A stretch of DNA of 64,000 nucleotides from Symbiodinium microadriaticum (taxonomy: Eukaryota; Sar; Dinophyceae; Suessiales; Symbiodiniaceae): assembly GCA_001939145.1 (NCBI GenBank), contig LSRX01001091.1, positions 1-64,000 of the forward strand, read 5' to 3'. Positions 57,365 to 64,000 of this stretch are shown here, in pieces. How positions within the stretch are numbered: the stretch's first letter is position 1; each line of letters opens with the position of its first letter. The translations under genes and the position numbers were made by a program. Under the pieces are notes generated by a model. The model did no database searches. It saw only the letters and a program-made list of their open reading frames with translations, and had not been told where the DNA came from.

Positions 57365-57823
57365 CCAGAAGCGTTTCATTCAGGAATATCTTTCAGTGGG
57401 GATCCCTGCCGAAATCCTCAAACCCTAAACCCTAAACCTTATAAGGCCCTAAACCCCAAAGTTTATCCCGAAAGCACCTTAGCCTCAAACCCATAGCCCC
57501 TCAAGCCTAAACCTCAGGAGTCCTAAACCTCAGAGCGCGCAAGCACCTTAGATGAGATTGAGCCTTAAAAGAGTATCCTGGACGCAGGCGAGGGTTTCAT
57601 CAACAGCTATTCCGCCACCGGCTTAATTTGGGGCCTGACCGACCTTAGGATGGTTCAGGGTTTTGGGCATTTAGGGCGTCGAGGTTGGGCTTAGGGTTTC
57701 GGGGTTTTGGAAATCTGATGCCGGGGCGGGGGGGGCACGCAAATCCTGAATGTATTTTACCAAGTCCAGAACCGAACCTCAACCACTCAATCTCTCAGCC
57801 CCCACAGCCCTTCACGAATATTC

Positions 57824-58072
57824 TTGGATCATGAAGCTTTACTGAGGATCTCGGACAAGGGACACTTTTTTAAAGGGGCTGTTGGACTCGTTGAACCGTT
57901 CCTTTCCCAGCTTGCCAGGAACAGACCGCTTGCTCCTAGGATGAACCGAAACCCCAAAGCCCTAAACCCTAAACCAACTTCAAGCCCAAGTCAGGAATGG
58001 AATGCCCACCAACGAAGAGCAATGGACGGCATGGTTCCAGTGGATGAAGTCAGGCTCGGCACGGGGTGCTAA
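57824..58072 (+). CDS. Open frame, 82 codons, unknown
   Basis: The frame (TTG start) encodes DHEALLRISDKGHFFKGAVG, LVEPFLSQLARNRPLAPRM, a short translated-repeat patch, and then EWNAHQRRAMDGMVPVDEVR. The stop at 58070-58072 overlaps the next CCCTAAA array. The repeat patch (57955-57975) may be part of an intron. Confidence 0.4.
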   Translation: MDHEALLRISDKGHFFKGAVGLVEPFLSQLARNRPLAPRMNRNPKALNPKPTSSPSQEWNAHQRRAMDGMVPVDEVRLGTGC

Positions 58073-58489
58073 ACCCTAAACCCTAAACCCTAAACCCTAA
58101 ACCCACTGTCTTGGGTCGGTTCTTGTCTTGCGGGCGGCTTTTGAGATTTTCGCTATTGGGTTACAGGGCGTGGGGCTTTCCTGCTTCTGGGTTTGGGAGG
58201 GTTCAGAGTCTAGGGTATTGGGGTTTAGAGTTTAGGGTTCAGAGATTAGGGTGTTGGGGTCTAGGGTTTAGGGTTTAGAGTTTTATTGGAGCTGCTTGGT
58301 CCACCATTTGGCTGAGGGCAGGGTGGCGTTTTTCATTGAGGTGCACGCCTGGGCTTTTGCAGTGAAGGTCTCTTGCCGTGACCCCGCCGCCTTTACCTCC
58401 TAAGCCCTAAACCCTCAACCCTAAACCCATCTAAACCCCAAGCCCTAAACCCTAAACCCTAAACCGCACACCCTGAACCCTAAACCCCC

Positions 58490-58579
58490 GGACCTATCTT
58501 CTTCTACTTCGATGTCGGGAAGGATCCCGGCGAGTCCATCGACATTCCTGCTTGCTATCGGCTTGCTCAGATGAGCTTA
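58490..58579 (+). CDS. Putative exon interrupted by a telomere-like array
   Basis: The frame encodes PIFFYFDVGKDPGESIDIPA and CYRLAQMSL and then enters a TTTAGGG array. Its last 18 bases are repeated just after that array. Confidence 0.4.
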
Positions 58580-58696
58580 GGTTTAGGGCTTAGGGTTTAG
58601 AGTTTAAAGTTTAGGGTTTAGGATTTAGGGTTTAGGGTTTAGAGTTTAGGGTTTAGGGTGGTTTAGGATTTAGAGTTTAGGGTTTCGGGTTTATGG
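58579..58696 (+). repeat. TTTAGGG array flanked by an 18-bp direct repeat
   Basis: GCTTGCTCAGATGAGCTT at 58561-58578 and GCTTGTTCAGATGAGCTT at 58697-58714 differ at one base and bracket the array. Confidence 0.85.
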
Positions 58697-59108
58697 GCTT
58701 GTTCAGATGAGCTTGGGGGTTGCTTAGAGCAACTCATGGACAAGCGTTGAGCTGCTTAGGATTCTGGCGGCTCTGGGCCTTTCTGGTATGCGCCTTCAAA
58801 AGCTCGCGTCTTCTTTATCAGCAAAAGGAGTCCAAAGAGTAACTCACAGGACACATTTTGTTGAGAATGGCCGGTCGGGCAATTGAACGCGAGAGGTTGA
58901 GGTTCTGACGTGCGTCTCACAGCCGGCTTTCGCCGTGAGTCTCAGCACTGCTTCCATTTTGTCTCCTGCTGGTAGCTTCCCATGCTTGATCTGCATCGGG
59001 GTCGATTGTTCCGCATGGGGGTTCTCGAACTAGGGGTCTCGCGTTGGATCTGCCCAAGCCGCCCAACCCTGAACACTGAACCCTCAACTCCTAAACCTCT
59101 TCAAACCC

Positions 59109-59200
59109 AAGTTTAACGAGTCCCTCACCGATGGGAGAGGTCACTTGGACGAAGAGACCATCCGCAACTTCTACCAGGACTGCTGCCGACTACGAAACCC
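59109..59200 (+). CDS. Putative exon, unknown
   Basis: The frame encodes KFNESLTDGRGHLDEETIRN and FYQDCCRLRN, then enters degenerate CCCTAAA. The mixed charged and aromatic composition is persuasive; no splice acceptor is obvious beyond ACCCAAG. Confidence 0.4.
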
Positions 59201-59452
59201 CACGCCCCAGGCCCTAAATCCCACACCTCGACGCCGACCACCTTCCGAACCCTAAGAGCCCGAATCCCCGAGCCCTAAACCCTAGGGTTTAGGGTTTAGG
59301 GTTTAGGGGTTTAGGGTTTAGGGAGTAGGGTTTAGGGTTTAGGGTTTTAGGGTTTAGGGTTTAGGGACAAGCCCGCTAAGCTGTTCAGCCCCGACAGGGA
59401 ACATTAATCCTGAATGCTGAGTCCCAGGGTCTTCATGCCCGAAAGACACCCA

Positions 59453-59557
59453 TACGGTTGATGATAGAAATCCTGCTTGACCTGAAGGACCCTAAACTAT
59501 GGGAATTATGGTATAGTCCTTACTATGAGTAATGCAGGATTTATATCATCAACCGTA
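59453..59557 (-). mobile_element. Family A element, copy 9
   Basis: 105 bp from TACGGTTGATG to CATCAACCGTA, minority orientation, TA at both ends. Confidence 0.95.
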
Positions 59558-59559
59558 GC

Positions 59560-60300
59560 GCCTGCAGAAGCCTGTGAGGCAGTAGTCGGTTGGATTTGAT
59601 CAGCCAAAGCGACAAACCGCAAACGTGCAATCCTGCACCAAAACACCAAAAGCCTTGAAACCAACACCCTGAACCTCCTAAACCCTACCCCCTAAACCCT
59701 ACACCCTAAACCTCCTAAGCCGTAAACCCTAAACCCTAATCCCTGAACCTCCAAGCCCCAAGAGCCCAGCTTCGGTGAAACCTTGAATCGTGAGACCCTT
59801 TTCAGGGTTTAGGGGTTTAGGGTTTAGGATTTAGGGTTTAGGGTTTAGGGCTCAAGCCACATATTCAAAGCTGGAGCTCATAAATTCCCACAGCCCCAAC
59901 CCCTAATCCGTAGACCTTGACGTTCCCTGGACCCTAAGACCCACACCTAAAGCCTAAAACATGAGCATATCCTTAGCATAGCTCGCAAGTTATGACATGA
60001 AGCCATCTGAAACCCGATTAGCCGCAAGCAGACCGTATGGAATGTTCTTTAAAGCCCAGTCACAATCTTAGGGTTTAGGGTTTAGGGTTTAGGGAACCTT
60101 ATACTAGTATGCTAGACGGTCCTGTGAATAGAGCACTACTAAACGCCTTGGCAACTTCTGTAAGGCTTCGTAAAACCCTATACAGTCCGAGAAGCACCCT
60201 GCAACAATGGCTGTAGAGGTCGGAAGAATTATCAATAATATTCCTCAAGACTCCCTAAGTACTAGGATGTATCCCAAATTCCTATCCATCATTTAAGCTC
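59560..60300. other. No supported gene
   Basis: CCCTAAA (59680-59760) and TTTAGGG (59805-59850, 60065-60095) runs separated by unique sequence without a convincing frame. Confidence 0.4.
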
Positions 60301-60408
60301 CTCATGCGCCCGACACCCAAAAAAACCTTAAACCCGGAGCCCAAAACCCAAAACCCTAAACAAAACCCGAAACCCTAAACCCTAAACCCGAAACCCGAAA
60401 CCCTGCAG

Positions 60409-60512
60409 TGTCCAAGATCCGAGGAGCTGATGTCACCCCAAGCAGGGGGTCAGCAGCGTCGATAAAGACCTCGGCCGGGCGACAGCGGGAAAAGATGGCG
60501 CGCCCATGGAAC
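60409..60512 (+). CDS. Putative exon, basic
   Basis: ACCCTGCAG ends at 60408. The frame encodes SKIRGADVTPSRGSAASIKT and SAGRQREKMARPW and continues into CCCTAAA repeat. Confidence 0.4.
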
Positions 60513-61135
60513 CCTAAGCCCTAAGCCCTAAGCCCTAAACCCTAAACCCTGAAACCCTAAACCCTAAAACCCCTCAACCCTAAACCCTAAATCCTAAACC
60601 CTAAACCCTAAACCCTGAAACCCTAAACCCCAAAACCCCTCAACCCTAAACCCTAAATCCTAAACCCTAAACCCTAAACCCTGAAACCCTAAACCCTAAA
60701 ACCCCTCAACCCTAAACCCTAAATCCTAAACCCTAAACCCTAAACCCTGAAACCCTAAACCCCAAAACCCCTCAACCCTAAACCCTAAATCCTAAACCCT
60801 AAACCCTAAACCCTGAAACCCTAAACCCTAAACCCTGAAACCCTAAACCCCAAAACCCCTCAAGCCTAAACCCTAAATCCTAAACCCTAAACCCTAAACC
60901 CTGAAACCCTAAACCCTAAACCCTGAAACCCTAAACCCCAAAACCCCTCAAGCCTAAACCCTAAATCCTAAACCCTAAACCCTAAACCCTGAAACCCTAA
61001 ACCCTAAACCCTGAAACCCTAAACCCCAAAACCCCTCAAGCCTAAACCCTAAATCCTAAACCCTAAACCCTAAACCCTGAAACCCTAAACCCTAAACCCT
61101 GAAACCCTAAACCCCAAAACCCCTCAAGCCTAAAC
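60513..61135 (-). repeat. Higher-order telomere-like satellite, 66-bp then 88-bp units
   Basis: Taking each CCCTGAAA as a marker, spacings are 66, 66, 66, 66 and then alternate 22, 66, 22, 66, 22, 66, 22. The 88-bp units also carry CAAGCC where earlier units have CAACCC. Confidence 0.95.
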
Positions 61136-61244
61136 CCCTTATCGAGGGATTTTGAAGTCACTGGCTCATGCGGCCATCTCAGGCTCGTAGAAGGCTCTGG
61201 GGTACTTTTTGGGTTTTAGGGTTTCAGGGTTTAGGGTTTAGGGC

Positions 61245-61454
61245 TTAGGGTTCCTGAACATGTACTTTTTTGGGTTTTAGTGCTTTACTCTTGTGGGCTA
61301 TTGGTTTCTTTGATAGGGGCCCTCTAAACATGTACTTTTTTGTTTTTAGTACTTTACTGTTGTGGGCTATTGGTTTCTTTGATAGGGGCTCTCTACAGAT
61401 GTTACTTTTTCTGCATACTTTCTGAGGGGATTGGGGTTTACAACTGCACATCAT
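61245..61454 (-). CDS. Open frame over a ~70-bp tandem duplication
   Basis: The DNA repeats from 61257 at 61327. The minus-strand frame therefore contains PLSKKPIAHNSKVLKTKKYM and again PLSKKPIAHKSKALKPKK. A one-base difference between copies keeps the frame in phase. The product would be a Lys-rich repeat peptide; a non-coding duplication is equally possible. Confidence 0.3.
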   Translation of the reverse strand: MMCSCKPQSPQKVCRKSNICREPLSKKPIAHNSKVLKTKKYMFRGPLSKKPIAHKSKALKPKKVHVQEP

Positions 61455-61604
61455 TCTGAAAGTTCACCCACCGATTGCTGTCGGTATTGAGGAACTACCT
61501 TCAGGGGCCTCAACGCAAGACTCGGGTTGCTGGGTGTACTGTATGCACAGCTTAACAAGAACCCGAAGGAATAGGACTCTACAGGTGATGACTGAGGCTG
61601 CTCG

Positions 61605-61675
61605 GTTTAGGGCTTAGGGTTTAGGGTTTAGGTTTAGGGTTTAGGATTTAGGGTTTAGGGTTTAGGGTTTAGGGT
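61605..61675 (+). repeat. TTTAGGG array
   Basis: About nine heptamers directly beside the end of the following minus-strand frame. Confidence 0.9.
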
Positions 61676-62202
61676 TACAGCAAGTAGTATGTAGAACATG
61701 CAAAAGGCCGCGAGTAGAGGCTAGAGGCCAGCTTTCTGGTGATGTACCTCCAGGCCTTGCCTCCATACGCCCGAGGAGCCCTAAACACTAAAGCCTTAGG
61801 CCTTCCGGATTCTGACTGAGGGAGGGTGATCCTAGTCCCTAAAGTCCTAAACACCACCCAGAGAATCAGAACCCAATACCCCATAATTAAGGAGTATACC
61901 TTCAATCCTAAGATCAAGGCCCCTACAGTCTGAGGCAGCTTTCTTAATTGAGGGGTATTGGGTTCTCTGGGTAAGTCCTCGACCCAAAGCTCTGCACTCC
62001 CACGCCTTCCGTCGTCTCCTTCAGCCGCCGAAGCTGAAAAAAGGCAGCTCACCCCCCTCCCCTCGCAAGTCCACTGTTCAGCGAAGCCATGACCAGCTGC
62101 TGGGACCTTTATTTGCGGAGGCTTTTTTAGGGGGTTTGACGACTTAGGGCTGGGTAGCTTAGTGCCTGCAACCGTGCATTCATGATCTGCTGGCTCATGC
62201 AT
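61675..62202 (-). CDS. ATG-started open frame, 175 aa, spanning element B7
   Basis: ATG at 62202 opens MHEPADHECTVAGTKLPSPK, then GFAEQWTCEGRGVSCLFSAS and GDDGRRGSAELWVED. Element B7 is read through in frame (PQTVGALILGLKVYSLIMGY is element-encoded and hydrophobic), after which AYGGKAWRYITRKLASSLYS leads to the stop. It is the longest ATG-started frame apart from the mTERF-like gene. The ATG lies at the edge of the tetranucleotide tract. Confidence 0.4.
   Translation of the reverse strand: MHEPADHECTVAGTKLPSPKSSNPLKKPPQIKVPAAGHGFAEQWTCEGRGVSCLFSASAAEGDDGRRGSAELWVEDLPREPNTPQLRKLPQTVGALILGLKVYSLIMGYWVLILWVVFRTLGTRITLPQSESGRPKALVFRAPRAYGGKAWRYITRKLASSLYSRPFACSTYYLL
61857..61972 (+). mobile_element. 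Family B element, copy 7
   Basis: CCCAGAGAATCAGAACCCAA at the left and ATTGGGTTCTCTGGGT at the right, ~116 bp. Confidence 0.9.
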
Positions 62203-62465
62203 TCATTCATTCATTCATTCATTCACTCACTCACTCACTCACTCACTCACTCACTCAGTCACTCACTCACTGACTCACTCACTCACTCACTCACTCACTC
62301 ACTCACTCACTCACTCACTCACTGACTCACTGACTCACTCACTCACTCATTCACTCATTTACTCCTTCCTTCCCTCCTTTCTTCCTTCCGTCGTTCCATT
62401 CATTCATTCATTCATTCATTCATTCATTCATCGATTCATTGATTCATTGATTCATTCATTCACTT
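62196..62465 (+). repeat. CATT/CACT tetranucleotide tract
   Basis: ATTC, ACTC, then TTCC and again ATTC blocks cover 270 bases. Confidence 0.95.
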
Positions 62466-62665
62466 ATGCCTTCCGTTATTACGGCTTTCGCATCTCTTCC
62501 TGCGCGGAATAGTTTACGGATTAAGTCTTTGCTCTAGCGGCCTTTCCTCAGTGAAACCCTAAACCCTAAACCCTAAAACCCTAAATGTGCCGGCGTGAAC
62601 GCAATGCACGTGACTACCGCCTTTCAAGTCCCCTGCGCTCTATAGGGTTTAGGGTTTAGGGTTTC

Positions 62666-62779
62666 TACCCTACCCAATACCCCTTAATCAAGGAGTATAC
62701 CTTAAACCATAATATTATGGCCCCTATTATGTAAGGCATCTTCCTCAATTAAGGGGTAGTGGGCTCTCTGCGCTCTACC
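62666..62779 (+). mobile_element. Family B element, copy 8
   Basis: ACCCAATACCCCTTAATCAA at the left and TTAAGGGGTAGTGGGCTCTC at the right. The outermost bases have drifted. Confidence 0.8.
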
Positions 62780-62810
62780 CTAAATCCCTAAACCGCAAAA
62801 GAAACTAAAT

Positions 62811-62914
62811 GGCTAGTTTTTCTAAATTAGGGTCCCTTTTAGGGTCCTTATTATAATAAGGGTGCCGTACTATATTGGGGACCTAACAAGGGACACTATT
62901 TTAAAGAACTACCT
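62811..62914 (+). mobile_element. Family C element, copy 4
   Basis: TAGTTTTTCTAAATTAGGGT at the left and TATTTTAAAGAACTACC at the right. Confidence 0.8.
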
Positions 62915-63036
62915 AAATCCTAAACCCTAAACCCCGAAAACCCAAAGCCCTAAGCCCTAAACCCTAAACCCTAAACGCTAAAACCATAATCCGTAAGCAA
63001 CTTGGCTGAGCAAGAGAGGAAGCCAAGCCCAGAGAC

Positions 63037-63137
63037 TAGCAATGATATAAATCCTGCATTACCTTAAGGACCCCAAACTATGGGAATTATGATATCTTCC
63101 TCATTGTGGTTCATGCAGATTTATATCATCAACCATA
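63037..63137 (-). mobile_element. Family A element, copy 10
   Basis: AATGATATAAATCCTGCATT at the left and GCAGATTTATATCATCAACC at the right, minority orientation; the outer left arm is lost. Confidence 0.8.
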
Positions 63138-63236
63138 TTCGGACTCTGAAACCTGGGAGTGATAAGTTCCAAAGCCGTAAGATTGAGTTGTACCCTCAGC
63201 AACCCCTTGTAGCTTCCCTTAGTAACATTCTAAGGT

Positions 63237-63331
63237 TGGTAGTTCTCTAAATTCGGGTCCTTTTTAGGACCCTTTTTATAAGGGTGCCGTACTGGGGACC
63301 CACAAAAAGAGCCTAGTCTAGAGAACTACCC
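63237..63331 (+). mobile_element. Family C element, copy 5
   Basis: TGGTAGTTCTCTAAATTCGG at the left and CTAGTCTAGAGAACTACCCC at the right. Confidence 0.85.
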
Positions 63332-63334
63332 CTG

Positions 63335-63447
63335 TGGGTAATTTTCTAAATTATCGTCCCTTTTAGGTCCCCTCTTCCTTTTAGGTCGCCAACATAGTAC
63401 GGCACCCTTACAACGGACCCTAAAACGGACCCTAATTTCAGAACCCG
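63335..63447 (+). mobile_element. Family C element, copy 6, tandem to copy 5
   Basis: It starts GTGGGTAATTTTCTAAATTA within four bases of copy 5. Its right arm is eroded (CCTAATTTCAGAACCCGG). Confidence 0.75.
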
Positions 63448-63470
63448 GAGCCCTAAACCCATATACTCCA

Positions 63471-63575
63471 TACGGTTGATGATATAAATCCTGCATTACC
63501 CATAATAAGGTATTTACCATAATTCCCATAGTTTAGGGTCCTTAAGGTCATGCAGGATTTATATCATCAACCGTA
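63471..63575 (+). mobile_element. Family A element, copy 11 (best-preserved)
   Basis: 105 bp with perfect outer arms TACGGTTGATGATATAAATC and GATTTATATCATCAACCGTA. TA at both ends suggests a TA target site. Confidence 0.95.
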
Positions 63576-63659
63576 CCCCGCCCGCATGGAGTTCTGCCCC
63601 GGCCGAGGTTCCGAGACACGACCTCTGCTTGATGTGCCTGGAGGCAACGCAGGGTTTCC

Positions 63660-63830
63660 CTAAAACCCCAAAGCCCTACAGCCCAAAAACCCTAGAACCC
63701 TAAACCCTAAAGCCCTAAAGCCCTAAACCCTAAACCCTAAAACCCTAAACCTTAAAGCCACAAAGCCCTAAAACCCAAAAGCCCAAAAGCCCTAAAACCC
63801 AAACCCTACACCATATCTAAACCCTACCTA
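63660..63830 (-). repeat. CCCTAAA array
   Basis: CCCTAAA, CCCTAAAA and CCCAAAAG variants; a TTTAGGG run follows at 63950-63975. Confidence 0.85.
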
Positions 63831-64000
63831 ACCCATGTTTCCTTGGGATTTAGAGTTTAGGCTTCATGGTGTCGGGTTTTGGGATTCCTGACCATGGCTC
63901 CCGTGTGCATCCTCCTTAAAGGCTAGGCTTTTGGGGGTTCAGGTTTGGGTTTTAGGGTTTAGGGTTTAGGGTGTAAGTTTAAGGTTTAAGGTTCGGGGTT

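Noticed and set aside
60513-61135. CRISPR-like array
   Set aside because: There are no unique spacers; the whole array is a tandem higher-order repeat.

Overview
The window looks like nuclear DNA of a dinoflagellate, probably a photosynthetic one. Three things point there. (1) Arabidopsis-type telomere-like heptamers (TTTAGGG, or CCCTAAA on the + strand) are scattered in both orientations over almost all 64 kb, heavily degenerate and interstitial. (2) The only long gene, at 38.1-40.2 kb, encodes an mTERF-repeat protein with an N-terminal PD-(D/E)XK-like domain, a combination I recall (unverified) from Symbiodiniaceae and related dinoflagellate proteomes. (3) There is no bacterial gene organisation; instead short open islands are bounded by AG acceptor-like and GT donor-like dinucleotides.

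The sequence has four interleaved layers. Layer 1 is the telomere-like repeat, in arrays of tens to hundreds of bases. Layer 2 is at least six families of short inverted-repeat elements (called A to F here, MITE-like, about 95-185 bp), more than 30 copies in all, some nested or broken by telomere-like arrays. Layer 3 is simple-sequence DNA: a 0.4 kb ATCT/ATAC/ACGT compound tract, a CATCAC tract, a CATT/CACT tract, a GA tract and a 66/88-bp higher-order telomere-like satellite. Layer 4 is many exon-sized coding-like islands of about 20-130 codons on both strands. Most lack an ATG, fall below ordinary ORF cut-offs and are invisible to a simple gene finder. I read them as candidate exons or exon relics of highly split genes; the function of almost all is unknown, and each is individually uncertain.

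Layout: 0-38 kb is a dense mix of islands, arrays and elements. 38.1-43 kb is nearly free of telomere-like repeats and holds the mTERF-like gene followed by open, partly signal-peptide-like reading frames. 43-51.5 kb has exon-like islands separated by long arrays, an 80-base assembly gap, and 507-bp and 187-bp exact duplications linked to it. 52.9-55.8 kb is another repeat-poor block with a Cys-rich, frame-broken open region. 55.9-60.5 kb has several of the best exon-like islands. 60.5-64 kb has the higher-order satellite, a tetranucleotide tract and a cluster of inverted-repeat elements.

Many islands have CCCTAAA arrays on their 5' side and TTTAGGG arrays on their 3' side. An intron between two such islands would begin with UUUAGGG and end with CCCUAAA and could fold back on itself. 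Several comparisons within the window (F1 against F2, B4 against B2, an 18-bp direct repeat around the 58.6 kb array) catch telomere-like arrays in the act of growing or inserting. All exon calls rest on reading-frame inspection by eye, with no database or transcript evidence.
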